DNA from: Alitta virens
Lineage: Eukaryota; Annelida; Polychaeta; Phyllodocida; Nereididae
Direction: 5' to 3'
NCBI GenBank assembly: GCA_932294295.1
Contig: OW028580.1
Location: 40,137,836-40,201,835, forward strand
DNA length: 64,000 nucleotides
Part shown: piece by piece, positions 12,817-24,250 of the stretch
How positions within the stretch are numbered: position 1 is the first letter of the stretch
How the letters are laid out: every line of letters starts with the position of its first letter
The notes under the pieces: generated by a model
The model's input: the letters and a program-made list of their open reading frames with translations, nothing else
The model's database searches: none
What the model was told of the DNA's origin: nothing
Made by a program: the position numbers and the translations under genes

Positions 12817-12820
<4 letters not shown>
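12540..12820 (+). mobile_element. SINE-A, near full length
   Basis: tRNA-like head with an A-box (TGGTCTAGTGGTAAGACGC) and a B-box (GGGTTCAATCATAGG). Next come the central domain (CAGCTGGATGTCATTCGAAT, TTGTACTCAGTGTATATGC, GAGGCAAGTAAAAGACC) and the A-type tail (CTCACCTCATCAATCAACCC, TTGCCTTAGAGGGCTGCACTT). The matching site in the second duplication copy (around 26465) is empty, so this insertion came after the duplication. Confidence 0.85.
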
Positions 12821-12864
<44 letters not shown>

Positions 12865-12888
12865 GTCAATCAATCAATCAATTAATCA

Positions 12889-12939
<51 letters not shown>

Positions 12940-12942
12940 AAT
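12816..12942. repeat. (ATCA)n(ATCT)n tail of SINE-A
   Basis: Simple tetranucleotide tail directly attached to the 3' end of the SINE-A copy. It switches from ATCA to ATCT units near 12890. Confidence 0.9.
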
Positions 12943-12949
12943 CTGTGTA

Positions 12950-14950
12950 AACTTTGCACACTTTTCCTCCTTTTTCCTCCAACTTTCCGCTGAAGTGAGC
13001 ACATGCTTGCTACCAATATGGCCGTCATCACTTTCAGAAAGAAGCTGAATGGATTAAGGTCCTGTGGCACCATAGCAACTGTGCCTGTGGGTCACATGAC
13101 CACCCCTATATCTGTTAATTTCTTTAAATGGAAAACCCGATCATTGCACAAAACTCAGAACTCAGGCCTGGAGTAATCGTCCATCATTAACCAATGGTTT
13201 TTGTGCCATTGCCATCAAACTTTGGCAAAGTCAAACATTGGTGATTATAACCCCAACTTAATTCTACCAGAGATTGGTATACATATTGTCAATAATGCAA
13301 AAATTTAAGTTGCAATTACAAACCTCACCTCTCTTTCCACAAAACTGATGAAACAGATAGCTTTGGCATTGTGGGAAGTTCTATAAACCCAAATATAGTG
13401 TACATAGCCACTACACACAGCCCAACAAATAGGAATGTCAAAATAGTAAATGAATGGGCTAGCCATAATATGATATGATATATTTTGAATTGCTAGCACA
13501 ACAAAAAAATTATATTTACTGTGGAATGGATTTTCCTGGGATGAGCATGTGGTATCAAAATTCTGTAAGTATTTCATTTACTTTCAAATGATACATCTTT
13601 GGAGCAGCTACCAGGGGAAGACATCAGTATGGGATGGCAATATTAACTAGGTCATATAGTTTTTATGTAAAAATAGCATGCAATGCCTCAGCGTGGAAAA
13701 ATGTGTTTGTGTGGTAAATCAAAACAGAGTGTGTAGTGCTTGTTGACATAGGTCAGCATACATCGCAGATCGTTCTCAACATTCATCTTATCAATGTCGA
13801 TCAGTTGTCAACGAAACTTTCTTTGAATTTTAATGTTCTGCACTGCAAAATCTCGCCCGGTGGCATGTGTCGCGAGACTTACCAATTGGGCGTGTGAGTT
13901 GAGTTTGCTCTTGTGTGCTTTTGAAAGCAGAAATAAACTACTTCTGGGAACCACGCCCAGAATGGCATCATTGAAATTTCATGGAGGGTTTTATAAGGGA
14001 GGGGGGGGGTATAAAAGAAAAGCAATACTTACGCCGAATATTAGAGCTTTAGGCAGCTACGAATTTGAGCAATGGATCCTTGCAGAGATAGACACATCAT
14101 GAAAATGCTATATCTGATTGTAATGGTGACTTTTACATGCATTATTCTATTGAAAAATATCTGATTGTTCATTTCTTGTCTTGTCCAATCACTCGCCTTA
14201 TTTAAATATGGCGACGTTGGGTCCCAAAAGCACAGCAATGATAATTTGATCCTAACTTACACATCCTATTGAATTATTTTGGATTATTATGGCCCATATC
14301 ACACCACCACCATGTGCAAACTCCAGAGAACTGTTTCACACCACTATGAATATTAAATACATTGTACATACCCAAATCCTGGAGACAAGATAGGAGACAC
14401 TCCCTACTCTCAGATTTACTTACTTGACCTTGAAATTAAACATTTAGTTATGTCTTTAATACAAATTGTAAATGTAATTTGATTTGGCTTAAATAAAAAT
14501 CATATGGCAGTCTAGAAAGTTAGTTACATTGATGATTCCAAATTGATAGCCTCTGATTATCTCTTGATTCTCGTCCTTTGTTCAAGTGCAGAAAATATAT
14601 GAAAAAGACTATTCGTGGTGTTACTAATTAATTTGTGGCATACACAAAGTACTGCAGGCTGTAACAAGCAAATCAATAATAGAAGCAATAAGAATTGTGC
14701 ACGTAATGTCTCAGATGCACACAAGGTGTCGCCAATGGAAAGTGCTGCCATCTGGTATTTTGCAAGAACAAACTAAAATCATGCTTAATCGGCTGATTAA
14801 ATTTTTTATTTTTTTTTGAGAGGTCCACACATTTTAAAAATTGTACTTTGAAAGGCATAGATGCAAAATGTAGGAAAAGAGAATATTTAATTGAACTGGT
14901 CACGTTTTAGTTTGTCTGTCCACAGAGGCTTTCTTAGTCACATTGGGGTA
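12950..14950. other. Non-coding right part of duplication copy 1
   Basis: Blocks at 13080-13600 and 14480-14900 match 26450-27060 and 27620-28090. No open frame is preserved between the copies. A G-rich run sits at about 13998-14008. Confidence 0.5.
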
Positions 14951-16641
14951 TTTAGACATTTTATTATTTACCAAAACTTAAGTACATTAATTTACAAGTA
15001 TATGTGACAAAAAGCATGTGATATAAAAATAACATATAATGTGTTGGAAAGGGATACATCCGAGTATTTACAAAATACCATTACCCAAGGGTGGATGTAT
15101 CCCCTATTATATTTAACATTTAGAATTTATCATTGATATAGTAACAAAAATAGAAAAAAAAACACCAGTATGTGTCATAACACATTGCAAAGTAATACAA
15201 TATTTTCAACTTATTGAGAAAATTACAATTTGAGCATCAGACCATGACGTGGTACCATCTTGAAGCCCATAGGTTCAGCATCTTCACAGGTAAACATGAG
15301 ACAGAGCTTGTTTGAAAGGTACAGACAGCTTCAGTCTGGTTTGTCACACACTGCCAGTTTTGCTTTGACCAAAAATGTTTTCAAAACTGTGAGAGTTTTC
15401 ATTTTTACTGTAGCAAAGTTGATGGCATTGCTTTAGTCTCTTAAGAAAAGTAGTGCAGTCATTGGAGATTTGGTTGACAACATTTGGCGTGAAGTACAAG
15501 AGAACCTGGTTTATGAGACACGTTTGTGAAGAAGTATATATATGTCAAAATTCAACTGCAGATTTCACAAGTAACTAATGCCTTATTAATATTACTGAGC
15601 GTTGTGAAAATATATGCTGTATATGCAATATGCTTAATATTGTTGAACATAAATCTATAGGAGGTTCTTTCAGACAGACGTGAACTCTGTATTTCATTGT
15701 ATGAAGGAAATGACAACTTAATTCTGTGTTTCTTTTTTTAAATATTTAAGAAATTATTTTGACAGCCAGTCCCTGAGTCCAGACCATAAAAACATGTACT
15801 GAGAAATAGACAATGTAAACAAATATAATCTTCTCAGACCCAGATCGTTTTAGAGGTATGATCTACAAACCATGCAAAATCCCACTTGCTTGGCAATATT
15901 TTGATATCAAGTTTGTAATTCTACTCCCATTCATTGCGGAGATACAAGCACACCTGCAGATGACGTCATTTAGGCAAACCAAGAATGCCAGGTGCAGATC
16001 TGGGTTGAATGGTTGGATTATTGATCAACTTTTGAAATAAACTTCTACATGTTGCAATCACTTTCCCAAAGTTCCATACGCCAACTGTGACCAATATTCT
16101 GAAACTAAGAATAGCCATTTTTGGACAAAGGTGTATTAAGCTTCATGACATTTATTTTACCTCTCCAAGAAGACCACTTCGCCATAAAAACAAGCAGAAA
16201 TGCACCAAAAGGGTTTTTATGCCGAGGTTCTATTGTATTTGCCCTGCAGTCATGGCTGTATGCATGCACACCCTAAAAAATCTGGGGACAAATCCAATGG
16301 ATTTTTAAAACATAGGCTGCACGGTAGCAAACCCTCAGAGAATGGCCAAATACAAGCACCATGAATCCAAATCAATAGGAAGCACACACAACTCAGATGG
16401 TGTTTCATACAGCTGTGCGAGATGTTTTTTGAGCAACTTTGATAATGATATGGATAATCTATTGCTCCACTGTTCAGCTACATGTGGAGTAAATGGAGTC
16501 TACCTATGGTCTGCAAAGTTACCTATCTTGCATATAACTTCAAACATAAAAACCTCAGGTCTTTTTAATTCTTATCCCATATGTATATTTTAACTGCCTT
16601 TATGAGGCAAATATAATCAATATCAATATTAATTTTACTGT

Positions 16642-16731
16642 ACATGGCCAAATGTGCCACATGCGTTTTCCATGAGAAGGATAAACGCATGGAAAAAGCA
16701 TGGAAAACGCATGTGGAGCAATTGGCCATGT
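16642..16731. repeat. Palindromic element, 33-bp arms
   Basis: Starts ACATGGCCAA and ends TTGGCCATGT. The arms match in 30 of 33 positions around a 24-nt centre. The centre also contains the CGCATGGAAAA word present in the arms. It could be a small foldback/MITE or could transcribe a hairpin. Confidence 0.8.
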
Positions 16732-17129
16732 AGGAAGTGATAATGACTATAATTGCATAATATATTCATTTATGTCATGTTTAATATAATTTATATTTTG
16801 CATGGAAAACATGTTTCTGAGGTTAATTATTCAACAACTGCATATCTGTCAAAAGTTTGATCTTGATAGCCATATGTGGTTGTTACATAACAGACAACAG
16901 AGTGCTTACATAATCCCAGGTATCACAGAGAAGGCCCTGCTGGGTAAAGTTTTGTGAATTGAGTTGAGACTTTTTGTATTGGTCAGGGAAAAGTAGTTTT
17001 GGTTCATTTCCCTTATTTAGGTGATATGTAATGTCTAAATAAAGAACACAACTATTGAAGGCCGTGAAATAAGAACAACTTCCGACTTGTGGAGCTATGT
17101 CTTTATTCAACACAGACTAGACTGAACAT

Positions 17130-17224
17130 ACTGACTGACTGACGTGCTGACTGACTGACTGACTGATCAGTAAATCAGAAACACAAACATGAATACACAG
17201 AAGGACATACAAGACAGACACGAC

Positions 17225-17267
<43 letters not shown>

Positions 17268-17275
17268 TATACATA
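17130..17275. repeat. (CTGA)n and (CAGA)n microsatellites
   Basis: CTGA units at about 17130-17166 and about 13 uninterrupted CAGA units at about 17216-17270. Confidence 0.9.
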
Positions 17276-19014
17276 CATAGAAAAATCGACATATAAACTA
17301 GAATAAACTGATTACATATTACATCATAGTTATCATGAGAATACCTATTAGGCATAACTTGGATTCAGCTCAATTAAGTGTGAATACATTAAAGATATCA
17401 TGAACTGAAGCAATACAATAAATCAAGTATTAAACTTACAAACTTCAATAGCTCCTTCACATTATTTGATCTACACAGCACAGTGTCAAAGCCTTTAATA
17501 AAGCTTCAAAAATGCAACTTTGCAATTAATATTAGTGCGTTATTACGCAATATATGTCACTTAATTTTTTTTCTTTTTTCCATTTTTTAACATTATTATG
17601 TTTTTAATTATTATTTGTCACTATAATATGCATTTAATTTCAATTATATTTAAATAGCCTCTTTTTCTTTTCATTTATTATGTAAGGGGTATTGAACTAC
17701 TCCATACTGTGTATGTAACCTGGTGGGTAGTCTGGTTACAAACAAAAACTCTCGATTGCAGTAGAATATTTTAATGCTGATGAAACTTGAGCCACAAAAA
17801 GGCAGTGGCATATCACTACAATAAAAATAAATAATAAAAGAAATTAAGTATAGATGTGTTACCCTCAATTTAATTATTTGTACACAACTGTCAGGAAGTT
17901 CCATTACTTATGTCACTCATCCATACAATATGACTATTTGACATGACCCTTGACCTGACCTGAATGTAACATGGCCATGACCTTTGACACCATGTGACCA
18001 AATACCCTTGACAATCTAATCAACACAGTTACACCCTTTAAGTGAAGTAACATACCTTGCACAAATTATAGCTGTGATATTACAAGTAGTGACATTTCTC
18101 CCTCCAGCTGTGTGGATTCACAGGAGCTGGGACTATCAACTGGAGAAAAATAATTAACACAGATCATATATTTTAAGCTAATAAGTTTGACTAATTAATC
18201 TGCCAAAAGCACAACTAATTGCCTTATCAATTACACAAGATCATGAAGGTTCAAAATCGAATATGATTTACCTTGTATAAAGCAAGACCTGCACAGGATG
18301 ACAACAGATTTCTGGCCAATTAACTAAGATAAGACATGTCTTCTTCCTCACCATTTGTTGTGTACAAATTTAAGACAGGAAAGGGAAGTTGAAAGGCCAC
18401 ATCCTAGGGCAAGCTACAAATGCACAGTTGCTCCACCTTGTGTTAATTGGTGAAGCCATAATCAATTTTGACTGAAATTATTATAGGCCAGGTCACATGT
18501 ACAAATTAAAAATCTTAAATCTTAATCAAGAACTCCCTAACTACACTGCCTTCCTTCCAGTGACCTACACAATGTCAAAGTACAAAGTGTATCATACCAT
18601 GCAGTAATAACTGAACATAATTCATAATAGTGTTACAAATGTAAAAATTGACAATATTTACTACGCTGGGCTACAAATAATAAAGTACACATACCAGTGA
18701 CATTTGCATCTCACAGACATTAGTTAACCCTTCAGCATCTTGATAGCAATTCAATTATACAAAGACCCATCTGGCATTGACAATTGTTGTGTGTCATAAA
18801 AGCTGTAATAACTACACACAAAACATACATCCACATCCTGAGCCCTCTATTCTGCGGGCAACAAACTGGAAATATATTTTAATGCAATGTTTAGCATTTT
18901 TCTAGGTTTTCCAATAGTTTGAAAGTAGAATGATATGGATTTCAAAATGAAAAGTGAAAGAACTATAATTTATATGTGTTATTTGCAAAATTTCACTCAT
19001 TTGAGATTAATACA

Positions 19015-19260
19015 GTAAGCGACCTGTACCTGGCTGTGGTCTAAACATGCTAAAGCTAGCTGCTTCTGTTCACTTCTACAGCTAATAATCGGCTTACAGC
19101 TATCACCAGATAAATATAAACCTTGGTAAATGTAAGAAATTAATCTAATATATCATAAATATGTACTTTTAGATACGGTTTTGAGTAGCCAGCTATGACA
19201 GCTGTGACGGGCTGTTTTTACTGAAACTAACCGTAGCGACTTTGAAAAAGAAATATCTCA
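19015..19260. repeat. Interspersed repeat R1, uninterrupted copy
   Basis: Matches two separated blocks, 40400-40555 and 42095-42215, in the same orientation. Shared words are GCTGCTTCTGT, ACCTTGGTAAATGTAAGAAAT, CATATCATAAATATGTA (left block), then GTACTTTTAGAT and TTTGAGTAGC (right block). It shows the unbroken form of the repeat. Confidence 0.7.
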
Positions 19261-19940
19261 AATGGTTTCTTGCTTTCAGACATGCACTTATGATCACTTA
19301 GGAGTAATGTGACCCAATTTCCGGGCAATATCAACATTACTTTTAGCTGAAGGAAGGGTAGCTCAGTTTTGCTGCCGTCTCAGTTCTCCTTACTTTCCCC
19401 TTGTTTGGAGTTGAGCGTCTCGCAGTTTTGCTTTTCTGTGCTGATGTCTCACAGTGAGTTACAAGAGATGGTTCCAAATAAGAGCAATATAGGTATTAAC
19501 GCTGAGAAAAATTTACGAAATTGTGAAACATGTTTACGTTTTGTACATTTGTTTGATGGTATAAACTTTGCCTTTCTGTCTGTCCTACAGTCTGTCACTC
19601 GATCCATCTGCCTAGCTGTCTACAATCCGTCTGTCGTTCTGTCTTTCCCACAGTGATCACCCCAACGTTTTTAAGAATTAAGTTAAAATCGAATAAACTG
19701 CCATGACACCAGTAAGTACATTTGGAAAACGGATTTTATTTCAAACAAGGAATCCCCATGGCAGTCAGTACAGTTTCCAAATATGGTCTTTCTGGTTTCT
19801 GGTTCTTCCAAAGTTTTTACTTGCTCAAACTATATTTTAGAATGAACCCAACATTTTTTTGTGATCTTCAGACAGCATAAAACATTCTTCAGTGATATTG
19901 ACCATTTTTTCTGCCCTGAAATAACAGTTTCATATATTTT

Positions 19941-20975
19941 CTACTTGCTTAGATGTAAACTTTTGAGCAGGAATTTCCGATATTCTTTGATGGTTGGCAC
20001 GTATATAAGGGGGTTAAGAAATGAGTTCCCTCCAGCCAAGTATGCTGTTATGAGTTCCATATCAGGACTGAAAGTTTGTCCATAAATAATCTCCCATATC
20101 GTGATAAATAGGAAATAAGGAGACCAGAATATGTAGAAGCCGACTACCATGCAAGTTAATGTGCGCACTACTTTCTTGTTTGTGACAGAAGTAGCTGTTC
20201 CAAAAGCAGATTCCTGTGCAGAAATAGCCCGTGCATGTTTGTGTGCAGTGTAAAATAGTCCAAAGAAACAGACAGCATTACTAATAGTAGGTATTATAAC
20301 AGCAAATACTAAAATGAATGATGAATATATAAAACTGACTGTTGAATCAAAACAACAAAAGTAGGCATAAATATAATACTTGACTTTGGCGTCACCTACG
20401 TTGAAAAAGAGAGCTAAACCAAAGCAAGCTCCCATAATCCACAGCATGATGATGACACAATTGACGGTCTTTTTAGTCATAAACTGTGAATAAGTCAAAG
20501 GCTTAACGACTAACAGTAGTCTGTCTAATAGAATAAAAGCCAAATGAAAGACTGAGATGATTGCAAAAGTTGTTACAAAGCAAGCGTCAAATCTGCACAG
20601 TATATCAGTGGGCCGCAGAAAATAGTCCCCAGTGATCTCAAAGTAACTCATGCGGAACAGCATCACTGATCCTAAACATAGATCGGTGGTTGCTAAGGAT
20701 AACATCACCGTCTTAGATGTATCAGGGATGCTGTTCACTTTAGGTAAGATGTAGAATACTGGTATATTGAAGGTTATAACGAATGAAATTACTATCCAAA
20801 TGAAGAATAACTTCCATGCATTGGGTGGAACAAATTCTGTTGGTGGTAGATTGTAATCAATAGGTATATCCGATGTTTGTTTATCGGTCATGGAAGTGTA
20901 GTTTTGAGTAGAATCCCAAGGTGTCGTTGATGTATTGTTTACATCCTGGAAACATGAGAAATTGCAATTAGCCAT
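19941..20975 (-). CDS. Orphan class A (rhodopsin-like) GPCR, copy 2
   Basis: Intronless, 344 residues, the same length as the paralogue at 2428-3462. About two dozen residues differ, mostly in the N-terminus, helix 5 and the C-terminal half. Class A landmarks are kept: NIP in helix 1, TTDLC in helix 2, Cys at the top of helix 3, DRL, FWSP, NPLIY. As in the paralogue, position 3.32 is valine, so a classical amine ligand is unlikely. The short C-terminus ends LHLSK with no palmitoylation cysteine, whereas the paralogue has CLRLSK. An ATG 24 codons upstream is in frame but not conserved, so the ATG followed by GCT was preferred. Nucleotide identity to copy 1 is almost complete over helices 1-3. 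This is probably a functional gene, because no stops or frameshifts are seen. Confidence 0.9.
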   Translation of the reverse strand: MANCNFSCFQDVNNTSTTPWDSTQNYTSMTDKQTSDIPIDYNLPPTEFVPPNAWKLFFIWIVISFVITFNIPVFYILPKVNSIPDTSKTVMLSLATTDLCLGSVMLFRMSYFEITGDYFLRPTDILCRFDACFVTTFAIISVFHLAFILLDRLLLVVKPLTYSQFMTKKTVNCVIIMLWIMGACFGLALFFNVGDAKVKYYIYAYFCCFDSTVSFIYSSFILVFAVIIPTISNAVCFFGLFYTAHKHARAISAQESAFGTATSVTNKKVVRTLTCMVVGFYIFWSPYFLFITIWEIIYGQTFSPDMELITAYLAGGNSFLNPLIYVPTIKEYRKFLLKSLHLSK

Positions 20976-21419
20976 GATTTCCAGAGTGATCTTGCCTCTC
21001 ACCGATGTGTGGTGTCTGTCAGTGACTTGTTTCTCAGTACCCTCCATGAATCAGATGCAGCGGCAAATACTCATAAATTATTCAAGCAGAGCAGTCAAAA
21101 TGTAAGCAATCCAGCATTGATTGTTAACTCTGAAAACATGTGCGAGTGTGACAATTCGAAAAGCTCTGGCAACACAACAGTTCATCATTAATTAAAATGT
21201 TTATCTATTGCTTTCGTACGTTTTAACATTCCGTGTTTTGTTGAGTATACTCGTTGAAGGGCATAGTAGCAATTAACTGAAGCATTACGTTGGGTATATC
21301 AGCCAATTTCACTACAACGTTAAAAAATATTATCTAAGAATTATATTCAACTGATAAAGGGTTTCCATGACAATAACTGTTCTTTTTTCTTCTTTTTTCC
21401 TGACTTTTTTGCTACAAGG

Positions 21420-21520
21420 GCTGACATTTAGCCAGCTTATATGACAAATTGTCAGAGGCAGATGTAGTTATGAGATGATAAGCCTTGAATTCCACACCGT
21501 TCTATGCATTTACCCCATGT
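21420..21520 (-). mobile_element. SINE-B fragment
   Basis: Block AGCCAGCTTATATGACAAAT, CAGAGGCAGATG, GATGAGATAA-like, CACACCGTTCTATGCATTTAC. A decayed equivalent lies at about 3955-4060 in duplication copy 1. Confidence 0.6.
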
Positions 21521-21539
21521 CATTGAACAAAAATACATT

Positions 21540-21656
21540 TTTATCTCATCTAATCTTATCTTATCTTATTTTATCTCATTTCATATTTTCTTACCTTATC
21601 TCATCTCATCTCATCTTGTCTTATCTTGTCTTACCTTATCTTATCTTATCTTATCA
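21540..21656. repeat. (TTATC)n/(CTCAT)n microsatellite
   Basis: Imperfect pentamer tract alternating TTATC, TCATC and CTTGT units. It follows the SINE-B fragment and is absent at the equivalent place in copy 1. Confidence 0.85.
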
Positions 21657-22235
21657 CACAGCTGTATAAGATGAATGGGTTTTCTTGACTTTATTATAAT
21701 TACAGTGAGTTGAGTAAACTCTTGATATTTTTAAATATGTGGATTGTCATTTTGAGACGATTTCAAGGGGTTTTTATAAGATTCAACCTTGCATTCATAG
21801 ATCAGGTACAAATGCAATGTATTTACTTTTTCAATGTTCTATCTTTTGCTAAATACAGCAAATATATTGTCCCTTAATGTAAATAATAAGACATTTACTT
21901 GAATACCAAACATGTTTTAGATGGAGATGTACATTTTTTTGCAGGTATAATGCAAGGGAAAACTGGTTTGTTTGCAAACCAAATGGACATAGCCTATTGT
22001 TTACAACAGTTTGGAAAGACAATAATCTTTTGTTCGCAGCAGCTTGGTCAGCATACTGTTTGATGGTAGTCTATTGTTTGCTATATTTTGGATAGTAGTC
22101 CAGTGTTTGCAAAACCTGTATTTCTCAAATACTGTACCTGATTATGCATTGATTTGTAGTTATGATGTCAAAACTGCATTTATGCTTCAAACAAATGTTA
22201 TGATAAAATTCTAGGGGATCCCCAATGAAAATTTC

Positions 22236-22330
22236 CATCATTAGCCAGCTTGATATATTACCAGCTGCCAGAAGCAGATGTAATAATGATATGGTATAGC
22301 TTGGAGTTCACACCATGTTACACATTTTTC
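22236..22330 (-). mobile_element. SINE-B fragment
   Basis: Tail block with TTACCAGCTGCCAGAAGCAG and ACACCATGTTACACATTTT. It corresponds to 4705-4860 in the other duplication copy. Confidence 0.55.
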
Positions 22331-23270
22331 CTTAACATAAATTTGAGTTACAATACTCACCCAGATTATTTTAATCTACAAACATACACTTTAAAAAAAA
22401 ATCCTGTAGTTTTTACAGCATCTTGCTGGCTAACTTTTTCGCAGTATCTTGCTGCAAAAATTACACTTAAAAGTTTGTCTACCAGTAGAGCAAACAGATA
22501 CTTGCCAAAATTTACGGTACATGCATCAATTAAGTTGTGATGATTGCTTCTGTGAAATCATACAAACAGCACCTTACCGTAAATACTGTTCTACTTCGAT
22601 GTTGAGCCAACTGATGAACCTCTCTAATAAGGCAATGTTGGACTATACCCAGTAAATTTCACGGTATCATACTATAGTTGTACTTTAATGTATCTTACCA
22701 TGAAATGCTGCGGTATCATTGTGCAGAAGTTTCACGGTATTTTCCCGTAAAATATACAGTGACATGCTGTATAGTGGATTTAGCCTATTTCACAGCAATC
22801 TACCGAAATGCCTTATGCCGCAGGATAGATTAATGGTATCGTGCCTAGGATGATCAGTTGCCCCCCTGTTTTTCTAAAAGTTGTACTACAGCTGATAATT
22901 TCAACAGCCACCTGGGTATTCTGCACATTTTGAGTCTATTTTCTCACTCTATGATCAATAGTTGCGGAGATATGCCATTTTAAACAATATATCCATTGAC
23001 AGCAATGCTGCAAATAGCACGTGCTTAGGGACCCAACCCTCCTAAAATATCACATAGACATCAAATTCTGAGAAAGTCAGGGCAACTGATGCACCCTGTA
23101 TAAGCAGGCCATGAAAAGTTTACCATAGCGTGCTGCATAACAAAATAACAGTATTTAGCTGTAAAAACTAAAAAAACAATAAATTTGCCAGACAACTAGC
23201 GAGCTTGCTACAGTGTATTTAAATTAAACTGGCTACAGTTGTACATATGTATTTTTGGGGTTTTTTCTTT
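22330..23270. other. Non-coding
   Basis: No gene seen. Several TTTCACGGTAT and CCGTAAA words recur between 22500 and 22760, suggesting an unclassified old repeat. Confidence 0.4.
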
Positions 23271-24250
23271 TTATCTGAATGAAATTAAATAAAATGAATT
23301 TATTAGACCCAAAAATAAAATACAATGATGTTTTGGATTACATAAAAAGAAAAAGAGAGAAATATAGAGGGTCAAGGGACACCCATTTTGTCTCAATTAG
23401 GACGCCAGCATGGGTGCCCCTTGTATGTCAAAAAGCACAGTGTGAAATATAGTGTGTTACACAGTACCATTTAGTTGACATGTATAGCAATCTTCAACTG
23501 TACAATCAGTTTTGTATTTTTCCCAAAGCCAATTTTTTTTTTTATGTACAATTTATAGCCAATGTTACTATGCGTCTCTAGTTTTTCAAGTACATTGTTA
23601 AGAGTTTTGTTAAGAATAGTTGGCAGTTGATACCTGATGCTATTTTCAGCAAATTTATGTTTTACTTTATGTGTCAGGTATAATCTATTTCTTGTGTTGA
23701 ATTTATGGGTTTCTTGCTGATGCATAATTTTGAATGTGGAGATAAAATAATCTGGGAGATTTTTTTGTAAACTTATTATGAAACATTAATATTTTATTGT
23801 TTATGTATCTGTTACTGATAGTAATTGATTTTTTTGAAAAGTGGTTGTGTGTGAGCATTATATTTTAATTCTGCAGAGTTGGTAATTATTCTGAGGGCTT
23901 TCTTCTGTAGCTTTAATAGCCTATTTGTTCGATAGCCCCAGCATAGGAGACCATAGTGCAGATGTGAATTTATTAAAGAATTGTGTATAATTTGAGTGTA
24001 TGTAGAGGAAGTGTATGTTTCAGTTTTTTCAGTACGCCTATTGTTTTGGAGATTCTATTGGCTATTTTATCAACATGACCGTCCCATTTCATATACTTAT
24101 TAAAAATGATTCCCAAGAAGTCAAAATTGTCAATAAATTCTAGGGCAGTGCCATCTATGTGTAGTGATGGATAATTGATGGGTTTGTTGACAGTGGTGAA
24201 CAGCATAAATTTTATTTTTTCAATCTGTTGAGTTGTAGCCAAGTATGCAT
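23270..24250 (-). pseudogene. LINE reverse-transcriptase C-terminal remnant
   Basis: Minus-strand pieces carry the palm-to-thumb signature of non-LTR polymerases (KIKFMLF, YPSLHIDGTALEF, FDFLGIIFNKYMKWDGHVD, RISKTIGVLKKLKHTLPL). After several stops there is a tail segment (HKFNTRNRLYLTH). It is frameshifted and 5'-truncated. It is the same family as 40556-41340, where YPNLYIDDTKIEF and FLGLIIDEHLKW align. Confidence 0.75.

Larger units (their letters stand above)
1960..14950. repeat. Tandem segmental duplication, copy 1
   Basis: A series of blocks matches 19490-28150 in the same order and orientation. Examples are 2160-2330 with 19690-19810, the GPCR genes, 3541-3720 with 21047-21200, 4200-4350 with 21780-21960, 10010-10310 with 24360-24640, 11290-11500 with 24985-25210, 12235-12490 with 26200-26430, 13300-13480 with 26830-27020, and 14700-14900 with 27770-28090. 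Non-coding blocks are clearly diverged, so the event is old. Copy 1 is longer because of the minisatellite at 5229-9106, the LINE remnant near 9.2-9.98 kb and the SINE at 12.5-12.9 kb, which copy 2 lacks. Confidence 0.85.
14950..19490. other. Spacer between duplication copies
   Basis: AT-rich, with no recognised gene. A minus-strand frame of about 60 codons near 15.34-15.53 kb is unlike any family I know. The stretch contains a palindromic element, CTGA/CAGA microsatellites and an interspersed repeat, listed separately. Confidence 0.45.

Noticed and set aside
15340..15530. Minus-strand frame of about 60 codons ending in a Cys-rich stretch
   Set aside because: No family match, no clear acceptor with a good pyrimidine tract, and no counterpart in the duplication copy 2 flank.
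2428..20975. GPCRs as receptors for the nearby NPF peptides
   Set aside because: They lack NPY/NPF-receptor features (for example DRY-type helix 3 end and a long second extracellular loop), and proximity alone is no evidence.
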